A stretch of DNA of 64,000 nt, taken from the NCBI GenBank assembly GCA_016874295.1, contig VGUH01000003.1, forward strand, positions 1 through 64,000, given 5' to 3'. This document shows positions 22,466 to 30,573 of this stretch, in pieces; within the stretch, counting starts at the first letter, position 1, and every line of letters starts with the position of its first letter. Source of the stretch: Gammaproteobacteria bacterium. GTDB lineage: Bacteria > Pseudomonadota > Gammaproteobacteria > Steroidobacterales > Steroidobacteraceae. The position numbers and the translations under genes were made by a program. Under the pieces are notes generated by a model. That model saw only the letters and a program-made list of their open reading frames with translations. It did no database searches and was not told the origin of the DNA.

Positions 22466-22666
22466 CGCTTCGCTCCGCGGCGAGTGCCTGCCGGCTTCAT
22501 GAGGCCGGTTGGCACTGATTCAACCCGAAGACCGTGAAATTTAATGAGATTTTCAAGGCTTTGCGCGCGCAACCCGGGCGCCGGGTAGAATCGCGAGTGG
22601 CGCGGACCTCCCTCGCGGAGGCCGTGACCGGTTGTGGACGAGCGTTGATTTCGAGGGACTTGATCC

Positions 22667-23443
22667 ATGGGACAGGTACCCGCTGACCGCCCGGATTCCG
22701 GGTCGTCGCCCTACGGTTTCGTCGGGGATGGCCGCCTCTCGCGGCATTGGCGCCACTATTTCACGAGCCTCGGCCTGCCGTGGAGGCTCTGGTCGCGCCG
22801 TCACGCGCGCCCGAACGGCAAGCCGGGCGTGAGCGCGGCCGAGGCGCTCGCGGACTGCCCCGTCATCCTGCTCGCGGTCTCGGACGATGCGATCGCGCCG
22901 GTCATGGACACGTTGCGCGCCGAAGGCTTCCGCGACCGCCGCTTCGTGCACTTCTGCGGCGGGCGGAACTTCGCGGGCGCCTTCGGCGCCCACCCGCTCA
23001 TGAGCTTCTCGACGACGCTGTACGAGCCCGCCTTCTATCGCGACATACCCGTGTTCGTGGACCAGGACGCGGCGCACCCGGAGCCGCTCGCGGAGTTCCG
23101 GCGCCTGTTCCCGCGCCTGCCGAATCCCTGCTTCCCGCTCAGGACGGAGGACAAGGCGTACTACCACGCGCTCTGCGCGCTGGCCGGGGGCTTCACCGCC
23201 GTGCTGTGGCGCGACTTCTTCGCGGCGATGGAGTCGCGCTTCGGCGCGCCGCGCGGCGCGCTCGCGGCCTATCCGCGCCGCATCATCGAGAACGTCATCG
23301 CCTCCAGCGACGGCGCGCTGACCGGCCCGGTGGCGCGCGGCGACACCGAGACGATCGCGATGCACCTCGATGCGCTCGATGGCACGCCGCTCGGGTACGT
23401 GTACCGGGCCTTCATTTCGGCGGCCGGGAGGGAACGCGCATGA
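22667..23443 (+). CDS. panG: DUF2520 Rossmann-like protein, probable ketopantoate reductase PanG
   Basis: A 258-residue protein with an N-terminal NAD(P)-binding fold (GFVGDGRLSRHWRHYF; G20-x-G22, His27, His30) and a C-terminal DUF2520-type helical domain beginning near the HPLMSF motif (109-114). The domain pair is that of PanG, an alternative ketopantoate reductase described in Francisella, with activity also reported for relatives in Coxiella, Enterococcus and Clostridium (recalled literature). No PanE is visible in the window. Being first in a run with panB, panC, coaC, coaB and coaX strongly supports reduction of ketopantoate to pantoate, the step between PanB and PanC. ATG 22667 has GAGGGA upstream; the stop overlaps panB (ATGA). 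Confidence 0.8.
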   Translation: MGQVPADRPDSGSSPYGFVGDGRLSRHWRHYFTSLGLPWRLWSRRHARPNGKPGVSAAEALADCPVILLAVSDDAIAPVMDTLRAEGFRDRRFVHFCGGRNFAGAFGAHPLMSFSTTLYEPAFYRDIPVFVDQDAAHPEPLAEFRRLFPRLPNPCFPLRTEDKAYYHALCALAGGFTAVLWRDFFAAMESRFGAPRGALAAYPRRIIENVIASSDGALTGPVARGDTETIAMHLDALDGTPLGYVYRAFISAAGRERA

Positions 23444-24234
23444 AATCGGTGCTCGAATTCGCGGCGGCCAAGGCCGCCGGGCGCAAGATCTCCATGATCA
23501 CCTGTTACGACTCGAGCCTCGCGCGCGTCGCCGAAGCCTCGCAGGTCGACAGCATCCTGGTCGGCGACAGCGCGGCGATGGTCGTGCACGGCTACCCGGA
23601 CACGCTCGCCGCCACGGTCGAGATGATGGCGTGGCACACGGCGGCCGTGCGGCGCGGCGCGCCGACGCGCTTCCTAATCGGCGACCTGCCGTTCCTCTCG
23701 TTCCGCAAGGGCGTGCCCGCCGCGCTCGACGCGGTGGCCGCGCTGGTGCGTGCCGGCGCGCAGGCCGTGAAGCTCGAGGGCGTCGCGGGGCACGAGGACG
23801 TCATCGAGGCGATCGTCGGCTCGGGGGTGCCGGTCATGGGCCACCTCGGGCTCACGCCGCAGTCGGTCAACGCGCTGTCCGGTTTCCGGGTGCAGGGCCG
23901 CCTCGATGACGACGCCGCGCGCATCGTCGAGGACGCGAGGCGCCTCGAGGCGCTCGGCTGCTTCTCGATGGTGCTCGAGTGCGTGCCCTCGGCGCTCGGC
24001 GCGCGCATCACGCGCAGCCTGCGGATCCCGACCATCGGCGTCGGCGCAGGCCCGGACTGCGACGGCCAGGTCCTGGTCCTGAACGACCTGCTCGGCTTTA
24101 CCGGAACCCATCGGCCGCGGTTCGTGCGCGCCTATGTCGACGGCAACGGCATCGTGCGCGACGCCCTCGACCGCTTCGACGCCGACGTCAAGCAGGGCCG
24201 GTTTCCGACCGCCGCCGAGAGCTACGACGCATGA
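23440..24234 (+). CDS. panB: 3-methyl-2-oxobutanoate hydroxymethyltransferase
   Basis: Makes ketopantoate from ketoisovalerate and methylene-THF. The 264-residue TIM-barrel protein shows KISMITCYDSSLARV, the metal-site VDSILVGDSAAMVVHGY, KLEGVAGHEDVIEAIV, VPVMGHLGLTPQSVN and PTIGVGAGPDCDGQVLVLND, all standard PanB blocks. ATG 23440 overlaps the panG stop and its own stop overlaps panC (ATGA at both), indicating coupled translation. Length equals E. coli PanB. Confidence 0.97.
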   Translation: MKSVLEFAAAKAAGRKISMITCYDSSLARVAEASQVDSILVGDSAAMVVHGYPDTLAATVEMMAWHTAAVRRGAPTRFLIGDLPFLSFRKGVPAALDAVAALVRAGAQAVKLEGVAGHEDVIEAIVGSGVPVMGHLGLTPQSVNALSGFRVQGRLDDDAARIVEDARRLEALGCFSMVLECVPSALGARITRSLRIPTIGVGAGPDCDGQVLVLNDLLGFTGTHRPRFVRAYVDGNGIVRDALDRFDADVKQGRFPTAAESYDA

Positions 24235-24995
24235 TGATCGTCGCGGACGTCGCCGGGCTCGTCGATCACCGCCGCGCGCGCGGCGCGGGCGCGACCGGCT
24301 TCGTGCCGACGCTCGGCACCCTGCACGCGGGCCACCTGTCCCTGCTGCGGCGCGCGAAGTCGGAGAACGCGCGCGCCTGGGTAAGCATCTTCCTGAATCC
24401 CGCCCAGTTCAGCGATCCGGCCGACCTCGCGCGTTATCCGCGCACGCTCGAGCGCGACCTGGACATCCTGCGCGGCGCGGGCTGCGACCTCGTGTTCCTG
24501 CCGCGCGCGGAGGAGATTTACCGCGACGGCTACCGCTATCGCGTGACCGAGAACTCGCTGAGCCTGCAGCTCGAGGGCGCCGCGCGCCCGGGGCACTTCG
24601 ACGGCGTGCTGACCGTGGTCCTGAAGCTGCTGCTCCTGATGCGGCCCGACCGAGCCTATTTCGGCGAGAAGGACTTCCAGCAACTCGAGCTGGTCGAGGG
24701 GCTGGTGCACGCTTTCTTCCTCGATACGCGCATCGTCCGCTGCCCGACGCTGCGCGAGCCGGACGGCCTCGCGATGAGCTCGCGCAACCGGCTGCTGACG
24801 CCGGCCGAGCGGGCGCGCGCGCCGGCCCTGCATCGCGTGCTCGCACGCAGCCTGGCCGAGCGGCTGGCGCCGGCCGAAACCGCCGACGCACTGGCGCGCG
24901 AGGGCTTTGAAGTGGACTATGTCGCGGACCGCGACGGCCGCCGCCTGGCAGCCGTGCGGCTCGGCAACGTGAGGCTGATCGACAATGTCGAGTGA
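24231..24995 (+). CDS. panC: pantothenate synthetase
   Basis: Joins pantoate and beta-alanine using ATP. It has a nucleotidyl-transferase fold with the HIGH-like VPTLGTLHAGHLSLLRRAK and the KMSKS-like LAMSSRNRLLTPAER, plus YFGEKDFQQLELVE and the substrate loop VSIFLNPAQF. At 254 residues it is about 30 shorter than E. coli PanC, through a compact C-terminal domain; catalytic motifs are intact. ATG 24231 overlaps panB; a second ATG follows directly. The end overlaps coaC by 11 bases. No panD, the source of beta-alanine, is in the window. Confidence 0.96.
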   Translation: MMIVADVAGLVDHRRARGAGATGFVPTLGTLHAGHLSLLRRAKSENARAWVSIFLNPAQFSDPADLARYPRTLERDLDILRGAGCDLVFLPRAEEIYRDGYRYRVTENSLSLQLEGAARPGHFDGVLTVVLKLLLLMRPDRAYFGEKDFQQLELVEGLVHAFFLDTRIVRCPTLREPDGLAMSSRNRLLTPAERARAPALHRVLARSLAERLAPAETADALAREGFEVDYVADRDGRRLAAVRLGNVRLIDNVE

Positions 24996-25545
24996 AGCGG
25001 ACCGCAAAATCCTGTTCCTGCTGACCGGTTCGATCGCCTGCTTCAAGGCCTGCGAGCTCGTCTCGCGGCTCGCGAAGCGCGGCATCGCCGTGCAGACGGT
25101 CGCGACCGCGGGCGCGCTGCGCTTCGTCGGGGCCGCGACGCTCGAGGGCCTCACCGGGCGCACGCCCTTCACGGATCTCTACGAGGCCGGCCGCACGATG
25201 GATCACATCCGCCTCGCGCGCTGGGCCGACCTCGCGCTGGTCTGCCCCGCGACCGCGAACTCGCTCAACCGCATGGCCGCGGGACTCGCCGACGACGTGA
25301 TCGGCGCCCTGTTTCTCGCCTGGGAAATCGGGCGAAAGCCCTGGCTGGTCGCGCCCGCCATGAATGCGACCATGTGGGAACACCCGGCGACGCGCGCTGC
25401 GCGCGAGCGGCTCGCCGGCTTCGGCGCGCGCCTGCTGCCGGTGGGCGACGGCCCCCTCGCCTGCGGCGAGCAGGGCGAAGGCCGCCTGCTCGAGGTGGAC
25501 GAACTCGAGAAGCACGTGCTCGCGGCACTGGAAACCGGCCGATGA
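24985..25545 (+). CDS. coaC: phosphopantothenoylcysteine decarboxylase (stand-alone CoaC)
   Basis: An FMN-dependent decarboxylase making 4'-phosphopantetheine. The 186-residue HFCD flavoprotein has the nucleotide-fold start LFLLTGSIACFKACEL, the catalytic His74 in MDHIRLARWADL, PAMN at 124-127 and the substrate-clamp Cys160 in LACGEQGEGRLL. Most bacteria fuse CoaC to CoaB; here the chain ends at LEKHVLAALETGR and CoaB starts as a separate gene in another frame with a 4-base overlap. ATG 24985 lies inside the panC end. The split looks genuine because the CoaB partner belongs to a different subtype (see coaB). Confidence 0.93.
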   Translation: MSSEADRKILFLLTGSIACFKACELVSRLAKRGIAVQTVATAGALRFVGAATLEGLTGRTPFTDLYEAGRTMDHIRLARWADLALVCPATANSLNRMAAGLADDVIGALFLAWEIGRKPWLVAPAMNATMWEHPATRAARERLAGFGARLLPVGDGPLACGEQGEGRLLEVDELEKHVLAALETGR

Positions 25546-26204
25546 AAGCCAGGGTCGTGGTCACCTCGGGCGCGACACGCGAGCCGATCGACAGCGTGCG
25601 CTTCATCTCCAATTTCAGCAGCGGCCGGACCGGCGCCATGATCTGCGAGGCGCTGGTCGAGCGCGGCTTCCACGTGACGCAGCTGGCGGGCGCGGACTCC
25701 ACGCAGGCTGCCGGCGTCGCGCGCCGGGAGGCATTCACGGATCACGCCTCGCTCGACGCGGCCCTGCGCCGCCTCGTCCGCGACACGGCCTGCGCGGCCG
25801 TGGTCCACGCGGCGGCGGTAAGCGACTTCGCGGTCGTTGATCCGCAGGCGAACGCGAAGATCCCCTCGGGCAGCGAGCTGTCGGTGAAGCTGCGGCCGAC
25901 CCACAAGATCATCGAGCGCATCATGGGCTACGCCGGCAACCCGGACCTGGTCCTGGTTGGCTTCAAGCTGACCCATGAGCCGGACGCGAGCGCCCAAGCG
26001 CGGGCCGCGCGCGACCTGCTGAAGCGCAGCCGCGCGCGCTACGTCGTGCAGAACGACGTCTCGACGCTCGCCGAGGGCGAGGAGCATGTCTTCTTCGTGC
26101 ACGAGAACGGCAGCAGCCGGGTGCGGCGCTATGCCGGGCGCGAGAAACTCGCCACCGCCCTCGCCGCCCTGCTCGAGGAACAGGTCAAGGCGGCGGCGCG
26201 ATGA
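25542..26204 (+). CDS. coaB: phosphopantothenate--cysteine ligase (stand-alone CoaB)
   Basis: Couples cysteine to 4'-phosphopantothenate. The 220-residue protein opens VVVTSGATREPIDSVRFISN and has FSSGRTGAMICEAL, HAAAVSDFAVVD (90-100), AKIPSGSEL (105-113), GFKL (140-143) and NDVS (171-174). AKIPS...KII...GFKL follows the monofunctional streptococcal/enterococcal CoaB, whereas fused CoaBC proteins have AAVADY...VGFAAET. This argues for an independent CoaB rather than a broken coaBC gene. ATG 25542 overlaps coaC (ATGA); the end overlaps coaX (ATGA). The nucleotide used (CTP or ATP) cannot be read from sequence. Confidence 0.9.
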   Translation: MKARVVVTSGATREPIDSVRFISNFSSGRTGAMICEALVERGFHVTQLAGADSTQAAGVARREAFTDHASLDAALRRLVRDTACAAVVHAAAVSDFAVVDPQANAKIPSGSELSVKLRPTHKIIERIMGYAGNPDLVLVGFKLTHEPDASAQARAARDLLKRSRARYVVQNDVSTLAEGEEHVFFVHENGSSRVRRYAGREKLATALAALLEEQVKAAAR

Positions 26205-26971
26205 TCCTGGTGCTCGACATCGGCAACAGCCAGGTCTACGGCGGCGTATTCGATGATGATCGCCTGGCACTGCAATTCCGCCGCGCGACGCGCGCCGAGA
26301 GCACGTCGGACGAGTTCGGCCTGTTCTGCCGGCAGGTGCTGCGCGAAAACGACGTGGATCCCGCGGCGATCACCACGGCCGCGATCTGCTCGGTCGTGCC
26401 GGACATGGTCCACTCGGTGCGCAACGCGAGCTTGAAGTACTTTGGCCTGCGCCCCTTCCTGCTCGAACCCGGCGTGCGCACCGGGCTGAACATTCGCTAC
26501 CGGAACCCGCTCGAGGTCGGCAGCGACCGCATCGCGGGCGCGATCGCGGCGGCGACGCTGTTCCCCGGCCAGAACGCGATCATCGTGGACTTCGGCACGG
26601 CGACGACGATCGACGCGCTCACCGGCGGGCGCGACTACCTGGGCGGCGTGATCCTGCCGGGCCTCAGGCTTGCAATGGAAAGCCTGGACGCGCGCACGGC
26701 ACGGCTGCCGAAGGTCGAGATCAGGAAGCCCCCGGAGCTGCTCGGCCGCTCGACGGTAGAAAGCATCCAGGCGGGGCTGTACCACGGCAACATCGCGATC
26801 CTGAAACATCTCTGCGCGGAGATCCGCGCGCAGTACTTCGCGGGCAAGCCGACCGTCCTGATCGGCACCGGCGGGTTTGCGCGGCTGTTCGAGGACGAGA
26901 AGATCTTTGACGCGCATGTGCCGGAGCTGGTGCTCATCGGCCTGCGCGAGGCGCTCCGCCTCAACTCGTAG
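26201..26971 (+). CDS. coaX: type III pantothenate kinase
   Basis: Phosphorylates pantothenate, committing it to CoA; type III enzymes are not feedback-inhibited by CoA. The 256-residue ASKHA-fold protein has the phosphate-1 motif MILVLDIGNSQVYGG, NPLEVGSDRIAGAIAA, IVDFGTATTIDALTGG and GGVILPGLRLAMESL. ATG 26201 overlaps coaB. Last gene of panG-panB-panC-coaC-coaB-coaX, so this one operon covers everything from ketoisovalerate to phosphopantetheine except beta-alanine supply; coaE is at 35.5 kb. Followed by a repeat-filled gap. Confidence 0.96.
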   Translation: MILVLDIGNSQVYGGVFDDDRLALQFRRATRAESTSDEFGLFCRQVLRENDVDPAAITTAAICSVVPDMVHSVRNASLKYFGLRPFLLEPGVRTGLNIRYRNPLEVGSDRIAGAIAAATLFPGQNAIIVDFGTATTIDALTGGRDYLGGVILPGLRLAMESLDARTARLPKVEIRKPPELLGRSTVESIQAGLYHGNIAILKHLCAEIRAQYFAGKPTVLIGTGGFARLFEDEKIFDAHVPELVLIGLREALRLNS

Positions 26972-27005
26972 TCGCGCGCGTACTTCGCCGCCGGGCATCG
27001 CGCTG

Positions 27006-27200
27006 CGCGCTTCGCCGGCCGGGGGCCTCGCTCGTTCCGCCGGAACTTTAGTCACTCGCTCGGGCACCCGGCCGGCCGGCGCGCGCGTGAACCGCCGCGG
27101 CGTATGGCGCGCGTGCGAGCCGTTGCGGGACACCCGAGCGAGCGAATGCGGTCGCCGCCCTGAGCGAGCGAGGGGTGTCCCGCCGGCGAAGCACGCGCGC
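27006..27200. repeat. family C composite hairpin repeat, site 1
   Basis: Two related hairpins in tandem fill most of the gap between convergent coaX and the ZIP gene. The first has arms GCGCGC..GCCGGCCGGG (27006-27024) and CCCGGCCGGCCGGCGCGCGC (27067-27086). The second has arms 27107-27131 and 27177-27200 enclosing CCCGAGCGAGCGAATGCGGT and GAGCGAGCGAGGGG. The core of the first hairpin, read on the minus strand, has the same CCCGAGCGAG...GAGCGAGG plan. The second hairpin recurs at 52193-52285. No gene is seen in 26972-27234. It may end both transcripts. Confidence 0.85.
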
Positions 27201-27234
27201 AATCCGCAGTGCGCCGGGTCCCGCGCGCGGGTGT

Positions 27235-28008
27235 CTAGTGCGCGAAGCCGTGCGAGAGTGCGATGACGACGATGCCGAACGCGATGAGGACGACCTGCCG
27301 GATCGAGGTGCGCGCGTCCACGCGGCGGTGCAATCCCGGGATCAGGTCAGCGACCGCGACGTAGAGGAAGCTCGCCGCGGCGATCGCTAGGGCGTATGGC
27401 AACGCATCGAGCGCCTGCGCCAGCAGGTACCAGGCGATCACCGCGCCGGCAATCGAGGTCAGGCTCACCGCGACGTTGAGCGCCAGCGCCTTCCGGCGCG
27501 TCATGCCGCCATTCAGCAGGATCGCGAGATCGCCGACTTCCTGCGGGATCTCGTGCGCGAACACGGCCACCGTCGTGACGACGCCGAGGTGCGGATCCGT
27601 GAGGAAAGCGGCCGCGATCAGCACGCCGTCGAGCAGGTTGTGGAAGGCGTCGCCCCACAGGATCAGCGTCGCCGAGGCGCGGTCGCGGTGGTGATCCTCC
27701 GGACCGTGCGCCTCGCAGCGATCCGCGTGACAGTGCCGCCACAGCACCAGCTTCTCGAGCACGAAAAACGCGATAATGCCGGCCGCCAGCGCGATGCCGA
27801 TGCCGTGCGCGCCGGCACCGGAATCGAGCGCGTGCGGCAGCAATGCGAGCAGCGCTGCGCCGAGCAGTGCGCCGGTCGCGATGCTGACCAGGTGCGGCAG
27901 GAGGGCATCGCGCCAGGCTGCGGGCAGCAGCATGAAGCCGCCGGCGACCAGCGCCGAAAGCGCGCCGCAAGTCGCGGTGAGAAGGATGATCGCCGGGAGC
28001 GTCGACAC
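27235..28008 (-). CDS. ZIP family metal transporter
   Basis: A 257-residue inner-membrane protein with about eight hydrophobic helices. The metal path is marked by WGDAFHNLLDGVLIA (helix 4) and FAHEIPQEVGDLAIL (helix 5), the two signature His motifs of ZIP carriers. The loop HCHADRCEAHGPEDHHRDR between helices 3 and 4 is His-rich, as usual. Zinc is the likely cargo, other divalent metals possible. GTG start 28008, 15 bases after pgeF, so probably cotranscribed as rluD-pgeF-zip. Confidence 0.92.
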   Translation of the reverse strand: MSTLPAIILLTATCGALSALVAGGFMLLPAAWRDALLPHLVSIATGALLGAALLALLPHALDSGAGAHGIGIALAAGIIAFFVLEKLVLWRHCHADRCEAHGPEDHHRDRASATLILWGDAFHNLLDGVLIAAAFLTDPHLGVVTTVAVFAHEIPQEVGDLAILLNGGMTRRKALALNVAVSLTSIAGAVIAWYLLAQALDALPYALAIAAASFLYVAVADLIPGLHRRVDARTSIRQVVLIAFGIVVIALSHGFAH

Positions 28009-28023
28009 GGGCGACAGCCTACA

Positions 28024-28758
28024 TCACGCGAGCCAGGCGAGCGCGGCCATGCGGCCGGTCGCGCCGTCGCGGCGGTAGGAGTAGAAGCGCGACGGATCCG
28101 CATGCGTGCAGAGCCCGCCGCCATGCACGGCGGTGACGCCGGCCGCGGCGAGCCGGCGCCGCGCGAGCGCCGGTAGGTCCGCGAACAGGCGGCCCTCGCG
28201 TCCCGGCCGGAACGCCTGCGCGGCGACCGGATCCCGGGCCAGGAATGCAGTGCGCACTTCCGGGCCGACCTCGAAGGCATCGGGCCCGATCGACGGGCCG
28301 AGCCAGGCGACGAGCGAGCCGGGCGCGCAGGCGAGTGCCTGCACCGTGGCCTCGACGACGCCGGCCGCGAGCCCGCGCCAGCCCGCGTGCGCGATGCCGA
28401 CGCGATCGCCGGCGCGGCTCGCGAGGAAGACCGGCAGGCAGTCAGCGACCAGTACGGCGCAGACGTTGCCCGGCAAGAATGTCACCGCGGCGTCGGCCGG
28501 CCCCTGCTCCGGTCGCGGCAATACGGCGACGCCGGTTCCATGTACCTGTTCGAGCCAGGCCGGCTCCGCCGGCAATCCGAGTGCGTGGCGCAGCCGGTGG
28601 CGATTGGCTGCAACCGCCGCAGCGTCATCGCCCACGTGCGCGCCGAGGTTGAGGCTCGCGTAGCAGCCGGCGCTCGCGCCGCCGCGCCGCGTCGTCACGC
28701 ACGCATGCACGCCGGGCGGCACCGGCCAGTCGGGCGCCAGGAACTCCGGCGCGGTCAT
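28024..28758 (-). CDS. pgeF: purine nucleoside phosphorylase / peptidoglycan editing factor (YfiH family)
   Basis: A 244-residue DUF152 (laccase-domain) protein. Metal/active-site landmarks are LEQVHGTGVAVL, VLVADCLPVFLA, GIAHAGWRGLAAGVVE and the C-terminal LCTHADPSRFYSYRRDG. Members have been linked to removal of misincorporated serine from peptidoglycan precursors and to adenosine/purine nucleoside phosphorylase activity; which applies here is unknown. ATG 28758 shares a base with the rluD stop (TGATG). rluD-pgeF is a conserved pair, commonly followed by clpB, which in this genome lies elsewhere in the window. Confidence 0.94.
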   Translation of the reverse strand: MTAPEFLAPDWPVPPGVHACVTTRRGGASAGCYASLNLGAHVGDDAAAVAANRHRLRHALGLPAEPAWLEQVHGTGVAVLPRPEQGPADAAVTFLPGNVCAVLVADCLPVFLASRAGDRVGIAHAGWRGLAAGVVEATVQALACAPGSLVAWLGPSIGPDAFEVGPEVRTAFLARDPVAAQAFRPGREGRLFADLPALARRRLAAAGVTAVHGGGLCTHADPSRFYSYRRDGATGRMAALAWLA

Positions 28759-29723
28759 CAGCCGGCCGCCGCGTCGCGGTCGCGCTTGAGGCAGGCGATG
28801 AGCCCGCGGAAATCCGCCGGCAGCCTGGATTCGACCTCGATGGTGCGGCCGCCGCGCGGGTGCGGAAAAGCGAGCTTCGCGGCGTGCAGCGCCTGGCGCC
28901 GGAATCCGCGTAGCGCCGCCGCCAGCTCGGGCGTCGCGCCGCGCGGGATGACGAGCCGCCTGCCGTAGACCGGGTCGCCGACCAGCGGGTAGCCGGCGTG
29001 GGACAGGTGCAGCCGGATCTGGTGCGTGCGCCCGGTTTCGAGCGTCACGCGCACCCAGGTGTGGCGCCGGTAGCGTTCGATCACACGGTAGTGGGTGACG
29101 GCCTCGCGACCGCTCGAGCGGACCGCCATGCGCAGGCGGTCCACCGGATGGCGGTCGATCGGCGCATCCACCTTGCCGCCGGCGGTCATGACGCCGACGC
29201 ATACGGCCTGGTACTCGCGGTAAATGGCGCGGGCCGCGAGCGCCGCCGCAAGCGCGGTGCGCGCAGGCTCGTTGCGCGCGACGATCAGCAGGCCCGAGGT
29301 GTCCTTGTCGAGGCGGTGCACGATCCCGGCGCGCGGGAGCTTCGCGAGTTTCGCGTCGTGCGCGAGCAGCGCATTCTGCAGCGTGCCTGCCGGGTTGCCG
29401 GCGCCGGGGTGCACGACCAGGCCCGCGGGCTTGTCCACGACCAGCACATCGCGATCCTCGTAGGCGATCGCCAGCGCGATGTCCTCCGCCGGCGGCGGCA
29501 CTGCGTCTTCATCCGGCGCGTCGAGCACGATGCGCTCACCGCCGGCGACAAGGTCGCGCGGGCGCGGGACGCGACCGTCGACGCGCAGCATCCCGTCGTC
29601 GATCCAGCGCTTCAGCCGCGAACGCGAGAACTCCGGCAGGGCATCGGCGAGCGCCTGGTCGAGGCGCCGGCCGGCCGACTGCGGCGCCAGGCGCAGCTCG
29701 CGGTGGAGACGGGTGGAACTCAT
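28758..29723 (-). CDS. rluD: 23S rRNA pseudouridine synthase RluD
   Basis: Forms pseudouridines in helix 69 of 23S rRNA. The 321-residue protein has an N-terminal S4 RNA-binding domain (RRLDQALADALPEFSRSRLK) and the RluA-family catalytic domain with the Asp motif HRLDKDTSGLLIVARN, TGRTHQIRLHLSHAGYPLVGDPVYG and a C-terminal RQALHAAKLAF. ATG 29723; the frame is open far upstream but those residues overlap bamD antisense. Divergent from bamD with a 62-base gap, the classical arrangement. Length fits E. coli RluD (326). Confidence 0.95.
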   Translation of the reverse strand: MSSTRLHRELRLAPQSAGRRLDQALADALPEFSRSRLKRWIDDGMLRVDGRVPRPRDLVAGGERIVLDAPDEDAVPPPAEDIALAIAYEDRDVLVVDKPAGLVVHPGAGNPAGTLQNALLAHDAKLAKLPRAGIVHRLDKDTSGLLIVARNEPARTALAAALAARAIYREYQAVCVGVMTAGGKVDAPIDRHPVDRLRMAVRSSGREAVTHYRVIERYRRHTWVRVTLETGRTHQIRLHLSHAGYPLVGDPVYGRRLVIPRGATPELAAALRGFRRQALHAAKLAFPHPRGGRTIEVESRLPADFRGLIACLKRDRDAAAG

Positions 29724-29785
29724 GAGGGTGGGGAGCGGTCTTTTGCCGCTATACTGCGTCGTTCCAGCAGCCGGGGTCCAGTCCT

Positions 29786-30571
29786 TTGCAGACAGCCAGT
29801 TACGGGGTGCGCGCCCTGGTCGTCGCATGCGCCCTGCTCGCCATCGCGGGGTGCGCGAGCAAGGACCGTGCGGCCGAGGATCTGCTCCCGGACCGCATTT
29901 ACGAACGGGGCCACACCCTCCTGATGGGCGGCGACTACCGTGGCGCAGTCCGCTATTTCGAAGCGCTCGAGGCGAACTACCCATTCAGCGAGGAGGCCAG
30001 GCAGGCACGACTCGACATCATCTTCGCGTATTACCGCGCCGGCCAGCAGGAATCGGCCATCGACGCGGCCGACCAGTTCATCCGCGAGAATCCGACGCAC
30101 CCGCGCGTGGACTACGCGATGTACCTGAGGGGTCTCGTCTACTTCGAGCGCTCTCCGAACTTCCTCGAGCGCTGGTTCAACACCGACCTCACCGAGCGGC
30201 CCCCGCAGGACGTGCGCCGCGCGTTCGACGCCTTCGACCGGCTCATCAAGGAGAAGCCGAACAGCGTCTATGCGCACGACGCGCGGCAGCGCATGATCTT
30301 CCTGCGCAACCGCCTGGCGGACTACGAGATCCACGTCGCGCAGCACTACCTGCGCCGCCAGGCCTATGTCGCCGCGATCGCCCGCGCGCGCTACACGATC
30401 GAGAACTACGACGGCGCGCCCGCGGTGCGCCAGGCGCTCGAGATCATGATCGACGCGTACCGGGGGCTCGGTCTCGACGACCTCGCGGAACGCTCGCAGG
30501 AAGTCTTTGCGCTCAACTTCCCCGACGCCCGGCCGGAGTCGCAGACCCGGCGCTGGTGGTGGCCCGATTAG
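29786..30571 (+). CDS. bamD: outer membrane assembly lipoprotein BamD
   Basis: Essential partner of BamA in folding outer-membrane proteins. The 261-residue precursor has a lipoprotein signal (LVVACALLAIAGCASK; lipobox AGC, Cys23) and TPR repeats (GDYRGAVRYFEALEANYPFS, then ARLDIIFAYYRAGQQESAID, NPTHPRVDYAMYLRGL). TTG 29786 is the only start giving a full signal peptide upstream of the Arg; GTG 29807 would shorten it. The tail QTRRWWWPD is unusual. The TAG is two bases from repeat B copy 2, a probable terminator shared with the convergent nadE. Confidence 0.93.
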   Translation: MQTASYGVRALVVACALLAIAGCASKDRAAEDLLPDRIYERGHTLLMGGDYRGAVRYFEALEANYPFSEEARQARLDIIFAYYRAGQQESAIDAADQFIRENPTHPRVDYAMYLRGLVYFERSPNFLERWFNTDLTERPPQDVRRAFDAFDRLIKEKPNSVYAHDARQRMIFLRNRLADYEIHVAQHYLRRQAYVAAIARARYTIENYDGAPAVRQALEIMIDAYRGLGLDDLAERSQEVFALNFPDARPESQTRRWWWPD

Positions 30572-30573
30572 GA

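Noticed and set aside
22466-22666. Heat-shock promoter for clpB
   Set aside because: CTTGAAA is present at 22557-22551 on the clpB strand, but no CCCAT-like -10 lies 13-15 bases beyond, so it was not annotated as a promoter.
24985-26204. Split coaC/coaB as a frameshifted coaBC gene
   Set aside because: The CoaB sequence matches the monofunctional subtype, has its own ATG in an ATGA overlap like every other junction of the operon, and both domains are complete.
27000-27200. CRISPR array from the repeated CGAGCGAGCG units
   Set aside because: Units are palindromic hairpins in variable spacing and orientation, with no regular repeat-spacer pattern and no cas genes.
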